Assembly: GCA_046350895.1 (NCBI GenBank)
Contig: JAXLZL010000001.1
Coordinates: 148,181-212,180, forward strand
From: HK-STAS-PATE-2 sp046350895
Lineage (GTDB): Bacteria > Patescibacteriota > Patescibacteriia > 2-12-FULL-60-25
Direction of reading: 5' to 3'
Length of the DNA stretch: 64,000 bases
Shown here: piece after piece, positions 25,910-34,251 of the stretch
Layout: every line of letters starts with the position of its first letter
How positions within the stretch are numbered: the first letter of the stretch is position 1
Notes under the pieces: generated by a model
Told to the model about the DNA's origin: nothing
The model's input: the letters and a program-made list of their open reading frames with translations, nothing else
Databases searched by the model: none
Made by a program: the position numbers and the translations under genes

Positions 25910-26446
25910 TTATTCAGCGATAATGACTTTGGCGGGACGAAGAACTTTGCCGTTCAACATCCAACCCTCTTGAGTAATGCGGATAATCTCGCCCGAGGTT
26001 TTACCTTCAGCGGATTCGGTACCAACGGCTTCATGAAGCTGCGGATCAAAAGCCTTGTCAGCAGGGATGAGCTTAAGGCCCGTCGTCTGCATGACATGTT
26101 CCCAATTGCTCCACACCGCTTTGACACCGATCAACCAATTGTCCCATTGCTTGCGCTGGTCATCGGTCAGACCTTCGGTTGAAGGCTGGTATTTGAGGAC
26201 CATGGCGTATTGATCAATGGCCGGCAAAAGCTCTTCAAGTAAACGCTCATTCGCGTATTTGACGAACTCGGCTTTTTGCTGGTCGGTCTCGCGTTTTAAG
26301 TTTTGGTAATCCGCCTGGGCACGCTTCCAGCCGGCGAGATACTCTTCTTCTTTTGTCATCTCGACCCCTGTCTCGAGCGGAGTCGAGAGAGACGGCGCAG
26401 GAGGATTGGAGAGGTCGGCTTGTTGTTCGTTATTTTGTTCTTCCAT
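25910..26446 (-). CDS. grpE: Nucleotide exchange factor GrpE
   Basis: 178 residues. The polar N-terminus is followed by the long helix (LAGWKRAQADYQNLKRETD) and the C-terminal beta domain (FDPQLHEAVGT, ITQEGWMLNGKVLRPAKVIIAE). It stimulates ADP release from DnaK. Residues about 18-30 (APSLSTPLETGVEM) are encoded by a REP-like repeat, so this part is an in-frame insertion in the disordered tail. It lies 9 nt downstream of hrcA. Confidence 0.96.
   Translation of the reverse strand: MEEQNNEQQADLSNPPAPSLSTPLETGVEMTKEEEYLAGWKRAQADYQNLKRETDQQKAEFVKYANERLLEELLPAIDQYAMVLKYQPSTEGLTDDQRKQWDNWLIGVKAVWSNWEHVMQTTGLKLIPADKAFDPQLHEAVGTESAEGKTSGEIIRITQEGWMLNGKVLRPAKVIIAE
26352..26400. repeat. REP-like repeat inside grpE
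   Basis: Minus-strand CTCTCGACTCCGCTCGAGAC followed by AGGGGTCGAGATGACAAAAGAAGA. It shares GATGACAAAAGAAGA with the copy in the Wzy-like gene and ACCCCTGTCTCG with the element at about 3.27 kb. Encodes a disordered stretch of GrpE. Confidence 0.6.
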
Positions 26447-26455
26447 AGTTTGTTT

Positions 26456-27127
26456 TTAGGATAAAGCTTCAATGGCAGCGATGAGATGTGAGAGCGCGTC
26501 TTGGTAGTCCATGCGGATTGGACCGAGAATACCGATCAAACCTTGTGGGCTACTCGCGACAATCACACTCGAGGCCGGACCAAACGGACAGTCTTTGCCG
26601 ATAAACCATTGCGGTTGAGCAAAAGACGTGCGTCGCAGTGAGCCGAGGGTCTGATCAAGATGATCAAGCAACTCGGTCATCGAGACCACGCGTTGCCAGT
26701 GGCGAAATTCAGGCTGTGAAAAAAGCTGAGAGAGGCCGGTGTAATAGGTGTCTGCTTCGTGCAGGGCGACGATAGCCGCAAGCCCCAAGCTATCAGCCAC
26801 TTCGCGGGCGACGAGCTTGATTTTGCGATCGCCTTCGAGTGCGGCTGCCTGCATCAAACGGTCGCGGGTTTTTTTACTGGCTGACTTAGGGGTAATAAAG
26901 TTTTCGACATAGAGCCTAAAGCCTTCTTCGGTAGGGATGCGTCCGCCGGAGGTATGGGGCTGCTGCAGCAAACCCGCCTCGTCGAGGGCGGCAAACCAAT
27001 TGCGTACCGTCGCAGGACTCACCTCTAACCCATGACGTTCAACAAGCGCCTGAGACCCGACGGGTTCGGCGCTGGCAATATATTCTTCGGTCACGAGCTT
27101 AAGGAGCTGCAGGAGCTTGGCGTCCAT
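26456..27127 (-). CDS. hrcA: Heat-inducible transcription repressor HrcA (short form)
   Basis: I start at the ATG at 27127 (MDAKLLQLLKLVTEEYIAS), 8 nt after the CIRCE element; upstream codons would read through the operator. 223 residues against about 340 in the usual family. The N-terminal winged helix (EPVGSQALVERHGLEVSPATVRNWFAALDEAGLLQQPHTS) and GRIPTEEGFRLYV are clear; the GAF-like effector domain is shortened. It represses its own operon by binding CIRCE. First gene of hrcA-grpE-hsp20-dnaK-dnaJ. Confidence 0.92.
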   Translation of the reverse strand: MDAKLLQLLKLVTEEYIASAEPVGSQALVERHGLEVSPATVRNWFAALDEAGLLQQPHTSGGRIPTEEGFRLYVENFITPKSASKKTRDRLMQAAALEGDRKIKLVAREVADSLGLAAIVALHEADTYYTGLSQLFSQPEFRHWQRVVSMTELLDHLDQTLGSLRRTSFAQPQWFIGKDCPFGPASSVIVASSPQGLIGILGPIRMDYQDALSHLIAAIEALS

Positions 27128-27135
27128 GTATTGAA

Positions 27136-27162
27136 GTAGCACTCTCAAGTGCTGAGTGCTAA
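27136..27162. promoter_or_regulatory. CIRCE operator (HrcA binding site)
   Basis: TAGCACTC-N9-GAGTGCTAA. The right arm matches the consensus fully and the left arm 8 of 9 (consensus TTAGCACTC-N9-GAGTGCTAA). It lies between the -10 box and the hrcA start, where bound HrcA would block transcription of the whole chaperone operon. Confidence 0.95.
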
Positions 27163-27166
27163 TGCA

Positions 27167-27195
27167 ACTATAAGACCTCTGGCTCATGCGGTCAA
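27167..27195 (-). promoter_or_regulatory. Sigma70-type promoter of the hrcA operon
   Basis: Minus strand: -35 TTGACC (27190-27195), 17-nt spacer, -10 TATAGT (27167-27172), directly upstream of CIRCE. Confidence 0.85.
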
Positions 27196-27280
27196 GAATC
27201 CGCCCTTCGCGATCCATGTTACTTGATTATATGCCAGTTCTGTGTTGACCTAGGGTCGTCTCGTACCCAGGGGTTCGGTC

Positions 27281-27994
27281 ATGCAAAACGAAGAGATGCA
27301 GTATCTCGAAGCAAGCCAATTCGTCCGATTGGCCGTTCTCCAAGCCTTGGACAAAACCAGACTTGAGGACGATTTCAAAATCGTGACCCATATGGACATT
27401 GTCGGCACGCAAGAAGGTGACGACATTCGCAATCGAAGAGTGACGACTTTTCGACCGCTCTATTGTTTTAGCGAGACATGGTCTCGAAATCTCCTGTGTC
27501 AGAGAGTGGATGGCCTGTGCCCTACATTCGATGACGATCTCTATATCTTCCCATTCAAGGGGATTGATTACCGTGAAGATATCGAGAAGCTGAATAAGCA
27601 ACTCGACGGCGCACCGATGTCTTTGCGTCATTACGGAGAACAAGGCTTCTTCGTAATCGGTGAAACTCCGCCACCACCACCGTATACCCGCGAGCGTTCC
27701 GTCCTGCATAGAATGCCGATCGTGGTCACACGCGTTGGCTCCGCGCGAGGCGGAAGCTATATCAATCTGGATCCGCCGCTCCTTCAACGATGGCAATCGC
27801 TCAAAGTCATCTCACGAACCGAGAGACTTCAAACCATTGTGAACGCCGCCATGAAACCCCATGGCTGTGGTGACAGCGATATCAGAACCTACAATAGCGA
27901 CTTCGCGATCGCCTTCGGCCGATTGCTCGTAGAAGACATCCAGCTCTATCTCAAAGAGCTGGATGGGAAAATTTCAGGCAAAGTAGCAGCCTAA
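27281..27994 (+). CDS. Hypothetical protein (standalone orphan gene)
   Basis: A 237-residue protein I do not recognise. It has no signal peptide or membrane helix. Visible parts are a charged N-terminal region (QALDKTRLEDDFKIVTHMDIVG), a Pro stretch (GETPPPPPYTRE) and a C-terminal region RLLVEDIQLYLKELDGKI that looks helical. I prefer it to the overlapping minus-strand ORF because a strong terminator follows its stop within 7 nt and its composition resembles other plus-strand orphans here. It lies back to back with the hrcA operon. Confidence 0.7.
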   Translation: MQNEEMQYLEASQFVRLAVLQALDKTRLEDDFKIVTHMDIVGTQEGDDIRNRRVTTFRPLYCFSETWSRNLLCQRVDGLCPTFDDDLYIFPFKGIDYREDIEKLNKQLDGAPMSLRHYGEQGFFVIGETPPPPPYTRERSVLHRMPIVVTRVGSARGGSYINLDPPLLQRWQSLKVISRTERLQTIVNAAMKPHGCGDSDIRTYNSDFAIAFGRLLVEDIQLYLKELDGKISGKVAA

Positions 27995-28000
27995 TACTCG

Positions 28001-28030
28001 AAACCCGCCAAGCGAACTGCTGGCGGGTTT
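28001..28030. terminator. Hairpin terminator of the orphan gene
   Basis: AAACCCGCCA pairs perfectly with TGGCGGGTTT around a 10-nt loop, followed by TCT. Confidence 0.8.
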
Positions 28031-28114
28031 TCTGATTGAGGCAGCGAACCCACCGCCCGCATTTGTTTTTTAGATGGGCACCTCCCTTCTTCGAGGGAGG
28101 GCTGACTCTGAGCG

Positions 28115-28185
28115 ATCTCCCTTGAATACAAGGGAGATGCCTAACAATATCTCGGTAGATAGATGCAGGCAGAGGGTTCGCACCT
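28115..28185 (+). repeat. Left flanking repeat of the DUF559 gene
   Basis: A CTCCCTT/AAGGGAG stem-loop, then ATGCCTAAC, TATCTC and GGCAGAGGGTTCG. An imperfect copy in the same orientation lies at 28587-28655. A further stem-loop (CCTCCCTT/GAGGGAGG) lies just upstream, near 28080-28101. Confidence 0.65.
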
Positions 28186-28228
28186 GGGTTGACATTGCAT
28201 TCTGTTTCATGGAACGGGGTATCTTGCT

Positions 28229-28630
28229 ATGCAATACAAAATCACTGACCGTCGCCTTAAAGCACGTCGACGTGAATTAAGAAAAAATGCCACTAACGAA
28301 GAGCGTGAACTTTGGCACTACTTACGTGGACGAAAGTTGGGCGGGTATAAGTTCTTACGTCAATTCAGCATAAACCGTTTTATTATGGACTTCTACTGCG
28401 CGCAATATCGTGTTGCTATCGAAATAGACGGCTCACATCACGCTACCAACCAAGGCGCCGCTTATGACGCAGAACGCACTGCAATCCTTTCTGAATTTGG
28501 CGTTACGATCATCCGTTTCACCAATGACGACATCAATAAACGTATCGGATACGTCTTAAAAACAATTTCAGAAACACTTATCCTCTGCTCTCCCTCAAAG
28601 AAGGGGGATGCCCAACCCTATCTCAGTTAA
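28229..28630 (+). CDS. DUF559 endonuclease-like protein
   Basis: 133 residues. The N-terminus RRLKARRRELRKNATNEERELW and the core LRGRKLGGYKFLRQFSINRF, MDFYCAQYRVAIEIDGSHH are typical of DUF559, a PD-(D/E)xK-fold family related to very-short-patch repair nucleases. The likely catalytic residues lie in MDFY and AIEIDG. Its role in bacteria is unproven. Codon use is more AT-rich than that of its neighbours. The last residues (SKKGDAQPYLS) are encoded by the right flanking repeat. It looks like a small mobile cassette. Confidence 0.85.
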   Translation: MQYKITDRRLKARRRELRKNATNEERELWHYLRGRKLGGYKFLRQFSINRFIMDFYCAQYRVAIEIDGSHHATNQGAAYDAERTAILSEFGVTIIRFTNDDINKRIGYVLKTISETLILCSPSKKGDAQPYLS

Positions 28631-28655
28631 CTAACACGGGCAGAGGGTTCGTACT
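28587..28655 (+). repeat. Right flanking repeat of the DUF559 gene
   Basis: An imperfect direct copy of the unit at 28115-28185: stem-loop, ATGCCCAAC, TATCTC, GGCAGAGGGTTCG. It covers the 3' ends of both DUF559 (plus) and the methyltransferase gene (minus). Confidence 0.65.
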
Positions 28656-29163
28656 TCATCGCAATCCCCTTCTGCCCTGTCTTGTTAAATCCGGGCAAAT
28701 CGAAGGCGAATGAAATAACCTCAATATCTTTGACCGCTTTTTCTTTCAACATTTTTGAGACATCGTGCATGATCGGGTCGAGTCCAAAAATGAAGACCTT
28801 GGTCACACCCGTAAAGTCGGCAGTGAACAAATTCTTCCAGTACACCTTGGCTTTTGGATATTTGCGCAAACGCCATTTTGTAATCAGAACGAGTACCGGA
28901 TTCAATTCATAGCCAACGGCCGTGGCACCGCGTTTGGCGCAGGCAAGCAAGATTTTGCCATCACCCGAGCCCAGGTCGATGATGGTGTCTTTTTCGGTCA
29001 CGTCCACAAGCGTAAACGCATCATCAATATCGCGCTTGCGTACCGGAAAGTACGGCGCCCCAACACCAACGCCCGCCACATAACGCAAGACCAGATAAAA
29101 AAACCAAAGCGCAATAATCAGCTTGAGCCAGGTCCAAAAGTACAGCAGGGCGAGATGGTTCAT
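28627..29163 (-). CDS. Membrane-anchored SAM-dependent methyltransferase (FAM173-like)
   Basis: 178 residues. The N-terminal helix (LALLYFWTWLKLIIALWFFYLVL) anchors a class I methyltransferase domain with the SAM motif IDLGSGDGKILLACAKRG and GYELNP. This layout resembles the FAM173/ATPSC-KMT lysine methyltransferase group, but the substrate is unknown. The last codons (EPSARVS) fall inside the repeat next to DUF559, so the C-terminus may have been replaced by the insertion. It follows the second permease gene by 3 nt (TAA-CCT-ATG). Confidence 0.78.
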   Translation of the reverse strand: MNHLALLYFWTWLKLIIALWFFYLVLRYVAGVGVGAPYFPVRKRDIDDAFTLVDVTEKDTIIDLGSGDGKILLACAKRGATAVGYELNPVLVLITKWRLRKYPKAKVYWKNLFTADFTGVTKVFIFGLDPIMHDVSKMLKEKAVKDIEVISFAFDLPGFNKTGQKGIAMKYEPSARVS

Positions 29164-29166
29164 AGG

Positions 29167-30399
29167 TTATTCGTAGCGCAAAGCCTCCATCGGACTCAGC
29201 TTGGCCGCACGGCGCGCAGGAAAGAAGCCAAAGACGATACCAATGCCCGTCGAAACCGAGAACGCCAGAATGATGGCATCGGTCGGGAAGGCAAATGACC
29301 AACCCTGTTGGTAATTCGACAAAGCGGTAATGCCGATAAACGAGAACGATACGCCGAGGACGATACCAATGATGCCGCCAAGCGCCGTTACGACGATGGC
29401 TTCAGCCAAAAACTGCTTCAAAACGTCGGCTGGCCTTGCACCAATCGCCTTACGCAAGCCGATTTCAGACGTACGCTCGGTAACCGTGACGTACATGATG
29501 TTCATGATGCCGATACCGCCGACCAACAAAGAAATGGCCGCAATCGAACCAAGCAATACTTTCAAGATCAAACCGATTTGGCCGGCATTTTTGGCCGCAT
29601 CTTCTTGGGCGCCGAGACGAAAATCGTCTTTGGACAAATCATTTTCTGGATTGTCGATGTTATGCGTGTCACGCAAGACCTCGCGAATGCGGTCTTTGGT
29701 TTCATTGATCGCGAGATCGGTTTTCATGGCGATAAAATCGACGTTCTTGCGGTTATAGGCATCCATCGCCGTATTCACCGGGATATAAACCTGGTCATCG
29801 ACATTGGTGAAAAAACGCGTACCGCCCTTCTCCATCACGCCAATTACACGATAGCTGCGTTTGCCGATCTTCACCGTTTTACCGATAGGTTCATTGTTTG
29901 CGAACAGGTCCAAGGCTACGGCACGGCCCAATACGATCACGCGGGCATGGCCGTCATTGTCGCTCGCTTCGATAAAGCGCCCGGTCTCAGGACGGTCAGG
30001 ATAAATATCCAATGAGGCATCGGTAACGCCATTCAGCGATACGCGGCGAGAGCGGCCTTCGAATGTGGCCAAATCAGATTGGACGATAAACGGCTCGACA
30101 ACCCTGAGCCAGGATTGGCTTTTGAGCTTGTCGATGTCTTTGTCGGTGAGCGACTTCTTCTGTGTCGGGCTCGGAGGTCCGCCGCTTTCGGCACCGCGGC
30201 CGTTTTGGGCAAAAATCATGTCCGAGCTGAACGAACTGGCGATTTGGTTTAACAGAAAACGTTCAGCCGCCTGGCCGATCGACAACATCAAAATCACCGA
30301 CATGATGCCGATCACAAGGCCAAGCATGGTCAAAGCCGTCCTACTTTTGTTGCGAGTAAGACTAGCGAAGGCCATGGGCAAAATATCTCGGATCTTCAT
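29167..30399 (-). CDS. ABC transporter permease, MacB/FtsX family (second copy)
   Basis: 410 residues. First membrane helix at about 20-42 (LTMLGLVIGIMSVILMLS), an extracytoplasmic MacB-PCD domain of about 220 residues, then three helices of the FtsX domain (SLLVGGIGIMNIMYVTVTER, EIGLRKAIGARPADVL). This is the MacB-type mechanotransmission permease. It is a paralogue of the upstream neighbour (1 nt apart); the two likely form a heterodimer with the shared ATPase. Confidence 0.92.
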   Translation of the reverse strand: MKIRDILPMAFASLTRNKSRTALTMLGLVIGIMSVILMLSIGQAAERFLLNQIASSFSSDMIFAQNGRGAESGGPPSPTQKKSLTDKDIDKLKSQSWLRVVEPFIVQSDLATFEGRSRRVSLNGVTDASLDIYPDRPETGRFIEASDNDGHARVIVLGRAVALDLFANNEPIGKTVKIGKRSYRVIGVMEKGGTRFFTNVDDQVYIPVNTAMDAYNRKNVDFIAMKTDLAINETKDRIREVLRDTHNIDNPENDLSKDDFRLGAQEDAAKNAGQIGLILKVLLGSIAAISLLVGGIGIMNIMYVTVTERTSEIGLRKAIGARPADVLKQFLAEAIVVTALGGIIGIVLGVSFSFIGITALSNYQQGWSFAFPTDAIILAFSVSTGIGIVFGFFPARRAAKLSPMEALRYE

Positions 30400-30400
30400 A

Positions 30401-31621
30401 TTAGTCGCGTCTTAAGGCCTCAATAGGGCGCAGCTTAGAAGCGCTCTTGGCAGGCGCATAACCAAAGAGAATACCGACACCGGCCGAGACGAAGAAGCCG
30501 AGCAAAATACCGTTGGTTGAGACGCCAAAGGTCCAACCCGCCTGCACCGAGGCGATCGCCTTGATCGCCAACCAGGTCACGCCGATGCCCAACAAGACAC
30601 CGATCATGCCGCCAACCACGGTCAACACAACGGCTTCGGCCAAGAATTGGCCCAAAACATCGCTATCCCTAGCGCCTAGCGCTTTGCGTAACCCGATCTC
30701 ACGCGTACGCTCGGTGACGCTGACATACATGATGTTCATGATGCCGATACCGCCGACAAGCAACGAGATCGCCGCCACCGAAGACAAGAAAATACTCAAA
30801 ATATCCGTGATCTGTGAGACGGATTGCACCTGTTCATCCATGGTCTCCATGAAAAAATCGTCGTCATCGCCTTCGCGGATGCGGTGCGTGTCACGCATGA
30901 GGTCGGTGACGCGGGCCACGGTCTCGTTTTGTGAAATGCCGTTTGGCTGGACGATGACATAGGTCATGTACTTCATGCCGTAGAGGTCCATCGCTGCCGT
31001 CACCGGCATATACACGGATTTATCAAGATCGGTAAAAGCGCGAGAACCCGACTCAACCACCACGCCAATCACGCGAAAGTTTTGGTTATTGATTTTGACC
31101 GATTTGCCCACGGCGGTGTCGTCGCCAAAAATGGTTTTTGCCACTTCATAACCGAGCACCACGGACTTGCTGCGGCTCTCGACATACGAATCATCAAAAA
31201 AACCGCCTTCTTTAAACTTCATGTCATAAAGCAAGGCTTCATCAGGAAAAGTGCCCGTCACCTGCACGGTCACATCTTCACCTTGGCCGGTCGTCAAATC
31301 CGACGTGATCACCAAAGGCAAAACGTATTTGATCCATGTCTGCTCTTTGAGCTTTTTGGCGTCGCCATAGGTGAGCGACTGGGTGGCAAAGGCCTGACTC
31401 GGTGAGTTCGCCAAATCTTTATTGCCGTTTTGCAAAAAAATCAGGTCGGTACCCAATGAATTGATTTGGCCCAAAATCGAACGCTGCGCCGCTTCACCGA
31501 TAGAAAGCACGACGATCACCGAAAGAATACCAATAACGATACCGAGCATGGTGAGCGCGGTACGTCCTTTGTTGCGCGTTAAGCTTTGGTAAGCGCTTTG
31601 CAAGAGATCGCGGACTTTCAT
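30401..31621 (-). CDS. ABC transporter permease, MacB/FtsX family (first copy)
   Basis: 406 residues with the same architecture as the next gene: an N-terminal helix (ALTMLGIVIGILSVIVVLS), a MacB-PCD domain, and FtsX helices with LLVGGIGIMNIMYVSVTERTREIGLRKALGA split by short loops. It lies 3 nt after the ATPase gene. Together with the ATPase, its paralogue and the adaptor it forms a tripartite-like exporter. In a single-membrane CPR cell the adaptor would act outside the cytoplasmic membrane rather than reach an outer membrane channel. Confidence 0.92.
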   Translation of the reverse strand: MKVRDLLQSAYQSLTRNKGRTALTMLGIVIGILSVIVVLSIGEAAQRSILGQINSLGTDLIFLQNGNKDLANSPSQAFATQSLTYGDAKKLKEQTWIKYVLPLVITSDLTTGQGEDVTVQVTGTFPDEALLYDMKFKEGGFFDDSYVESRSKSVVLGYEVAKTIFGDDTAVGKSVKINNQNFRVIGVVVESGSRAFTDLDKSVYMPVTAAMDLYGMKYMTYVIVQPNGISQNETVARVTDLMRDTHRIREGDDDDFFMETMDEQVQSVSQITDILSIFLSSVAAISLLVGGIGIMNIMYVSVTERTREIGLRKALGARDSDVLGQFLAEAVVLTVVGGMIGVLLGIGVTWLAIKAIASVQAGWTFGVSTNGILLGFFVSAGVGILFGYAPAKSASKLRPIEALRRD

Positions 31622-31624
31622 GGT

Positions 31625-32347
31625 TTACTTCGAATAATCCGCGCCAATCTGGATGCGGTCTTTGACCTTTTTGTCCTCCACCAATAAACCGTCACGCATC
31701 ACCAAAATACGCTCAGCATATTGCGCCGTCGTCTGTTCATGGGTCACGAGAATGATGGTGTGGCCATGCTTGATATTGAGTTCAAGCAAGGTATCCATGA
31801 CGATTTTACCCGACTTCGAATCGAGGTTACCGGTCGGTTCATCGGCAAAAATCACTGACGGCTTGCGCACGAGGGTACGGGCAATCGCGACGCGTTGGCG
31901 CTCACCGCCCGACAGCTGGTTTGAGAGATTGTTGGCACGGTGTTCAAGGCCAACGAGCTTAATCGCCTCCATGGCGAGCGCATTGCGGTCTTTGACCGGC
32001 ACGTCTGAATAGAGCAAGGGCAACTTCACGTTTTCAAGCACGCTGGTCTTTGGCAACAAGTTGAACGCCTGAAAAATAAACCCGACTTTTTCACCACGGA
32101 TGGCTGCTTGCTCGTTTTCGTCGAGCGTCGAGATTTCTTCGCCGTCGAAGAAGTATTTGCCGGTTGAGAGATTGTCGAGAAAACCCAAGATATGCATGAG
32201 GGTTGATTTGCCCGAGCCCGACGGGCCCATGATGGCCACGAACTGGCCTTTTGGCACCTCAAAACTCACACCATGAAGGACGGGCGTTTCAGCTCCGTCA
32301 TTCACATAGGTCTTGGTGAGATTCTCAACCTTGATCAAGGTTGACAT
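31625..32347 (-). CDS. ABC transporter ATP-binding protein, LolD/MacB type
   Basis: 240 residues. Walker A GPSGSGKST, the Q-loop FIFQAFNLLP, the signature LSGGERQRVAIART, Walker B VIFADEPTGNLD and the H-loop VTHE are all intact. The 'GNLDSKSG' segment after Walker B is typical of the MacB/LolD/FtsE group. Powers the two permeases downstream. Starts 2 nt after the adaptor stop (TAA-CT-ATG). Confidence 0.96.
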   Translation of the reverse strand: MSTLIKVENLTKTYVNDGAETPVLHGVSFEVPKGQFVAIMGPSGSGKSTLMHILGFLDNLSTGKYFFDGEEISTLDENEQAAIRGEKVGFIFQAFNLLPKTSVLENVKLPLLYSDVPVKDRNALAMEAIKLVGLEHRANNLSNQLSGGERQRVAIARTLVRKPSVIFADEPTGNLDSKSGKIVMDTLLELNIKHGHTIILVTHEQTTAQYAERILVMRDGLLVEDKKVKDRIQIGADYSK

Positions 32348-32349
32348 AG

Positions 32350-34242
32350 TTATTTTTTGGCAGCGCCTTTGTCTTCAAAACGCGAGTCCGCAGGCAGCTT
32401 GGCATATTCGTCAGCGGTTGCCTCGCGCAAGATGACGCGGTCGCCATCGGCAAGGCCTTTGATGATTTCACTCTTGCTGTCATCGGCGCGCAAACCCGCT
32501 TCAACCGAAACGCTTTGCACGGTTGAACCTTTGATCACGCGCACTTCTTTTTTGCCATCAGCGTCGCGAAGCGAGCGCGAGGGCACGTACAAGACACCCG
32601 TGCGGCTGGCCGTGGTGATGGTGAGGTTAGCGGTCATGCCAGGCTTTACGTCTTTGTCGCCAATATCGATGGTGGCATAAACCTTATAGTAGATCGCGTC
32701 CTGCACCTTGGTTTGATCAGCGTTTTCACCAACGATTTTGCCGGTGAACTTCACGTTATCGCCGTAGGCATCAAGCGTGATCATGACGGATTGGCCAGGC
32801 TCGACGATGGTGATATCGGATTCAGGAACGAGAGCTTCGATGCCATAACCCTCAGTGCTGACCATGCGGATCACGGCAGCATTTTGGTTTACCAATTCAC
32901 CCGTTGTTGGGACAATATCCGTAATAACACCATCGGCTGGCGCAACGATCTGCGCATCAGCTAAACGCTCTGAAGCTTGGTTATAGGCTGTTTGAGCATC
33001 CAAAACCGAAGCACGCAAACCCGCGACATCAACAGCACGAGGACCGGCCTTGCGGGCGTCCAAATTGGCTTGCGCCGAATTCAGGGCAGCCTTTTGGATC
33101 AAGACATTGGTCTCAGCGGTCTTCACCTTATTGGTACGGTTGCGGTCGGCGATGGCGAGGTTTGCCTCAGCCTGTTTGAAGGCGGCTTCAAGTTGGGTTT
33201 TAGACGTCGTGACCGAATAGGTGGCCGTGCGATAAGACTCAACCGCCGCTGACACTGATGTCAGCTGGGCGCTAACCGCCGAGCGCTGCGCATCCACCGC
33301 TGAGCGTTTTGTTGAAAGCAAGGACTCCGTCAGGTAGGCGTTGGTGATCGAGGCATTCAAAACACGCTGTACCGAATCAAGGTAGGCTTGGGTTTTTTCG
33401 AGGGCGTCTTGGGTTTTTTCGCCGGTGGCGATGTAGGTGGTCGAAGGGTCAGAATCAACCAAGGCCGTAATCGCAGCTTCAGCCGACTTCATCGCTAATT
33501 TGGCAGCGTCGTATTGGTATTTGGCCGTCTCTTTGGCGGTCACGTCTGAGATGCCAAGGACGTTTTCATAATTATCATTGGCAGCCGCATTGTCGACACC
33601 GATGATTTCATCACCGGCCGAAAGGCCCGAGCGCATCGCGCCGAGCGAAGACTTCATGGCACTCACGAGGTTTACACGCGCTGAAATAACGGACTGGTCA
33701 GCCGTCGCTCCCCCGCTTGAAACATCCGAGGCGGCTTTGTCATAGGCGATTTGCGCGAGACGGTATTCATCCTCAACGCTTTGCTTGGTGAGATCAAGAT
33801 CGACGAGCGCCTTGTCATAGGATGCCTTGGCCTGGTCTACCGAGGCTTGGGCGACTTCGATGGTTTCTTTGGTTTCACCGGCAAGACGCGCGTTCAAGTT
33901 GGCTTGCGAGATCGCTAAAGCCGCACCGGCGCGTTCGGCGCTAAAGCGCAGGTCGCGAGATTCGAGTTCAGCCAAAAGATCGCCACGCTTAACGGTTTGG
34001 CCGACTTTGACATTCACGCGGTTCAAAGTACCTGAGCTCTTGAAACCCAAGCTCAAACGCAAATCAGGCTTTACCTCGCCCGTGACTTCGACGGTACGCA
34101 CGAGATCGCCTTTTTGAGCCTTGGCTGTTTCATAGTACAGCGAATTGCTACCGCCGCGACCAAAGAAAAACCAACCCAAAACAACAACACCGAGAATGAT
34201 ATAGGTCCATTTGTTCTTCAACAGATTCTTCAAGAAATTCAT
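32350..34242 (-). CDS. HlyD/MacA-type adaptor (membrane fusion) protein with long coiled coil
   Basis: 630 residues. An N-terminal signal anchor (YIILGVVVLGWFFF) and a biotinyl-lipoyl half-domain (VEVTGEVKP, VGQTVKRGDLLAELES) precede an unusually long Ala-rich helical hairpin of about 330 residues. The second lipoyl half (ADAQIVAPADGVITDIVPTTGELV) and beta-barrel (GMTANLTITT) follow. MacA homologues are usually about 370-400 residues, so the hairpin is about twice as long. First structural gene of the exporter operon, 9 nt after abrB; CCCCT-ATG start. Confidence 0.9.
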   Translation of the reverse strand: MNFLKNLLKNKWTYIILGVVVLGWFFFGRGGSNSLYYETAKAQKGDLVRTVEVTGEVKPDLRLSLGFKSSGTLNRVNVKVGQTVKRGDLLAELESRDLRFSAERAGAALAISQANLNARLAGETKETIEVAQASVDQAKASYDKALVDLDLTKQSVEDEYRLAQIAYDKAASDVSSGGATADQSVISARVNLVSAMKSSLGAMRSGLSAGDEIIGVDNAAANDNYENVLGISDVTAKETAKYQYDAAKLAMKSAEAAITALVDSDPSTTYIATGEKTQDALEKTQAYLDSVQRVLNASITNAYLTESLLSTKRSAVDAQRSAVSAQLTSVSAAVESYRTATYSVTTSKTQLEAAFKQAEANLAIADRNRTNKVKTAETNVLIQKAALNSAQANLDARKAGPRAVDVAGLRASVLDAQTAYNQASERLADAQIVAPADGVITDIVPTTGELVNQNAAVIRMVSTEGYGIEALVPESDITIVEPGQSVMITLDAYGDNVKFTGKIVGENADQTKVQDAIYYKVYATIDIGDKDVKPGMTANLTITTASRTGVLYVPSRSLRDADGKKEVRVIKGSTVQSVSVEAGLRADDSKSEIIKGLADGDRVILREATADEYAKLPADSRFEDKGAAKK

Positions 34243-34251
34243 AGGGGTATA

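Noticed and set aside
3709..27267. TAGGGT...CTCGTACC shared upstream of the 3743 and 27281 orphans as a common operator.
   Set aside because: The blocks are short, their spacing differs (8 and 3 nt) and their place relative to possible promoters is not the same; likely coincidence.
27227..27796. Minus-strand ORF opposite the 27281 orphan.
   Set aside because: No ribosome site or terminator, and its product has no plausible domains. The plus-strand gene is followed directly by a strong terminator.
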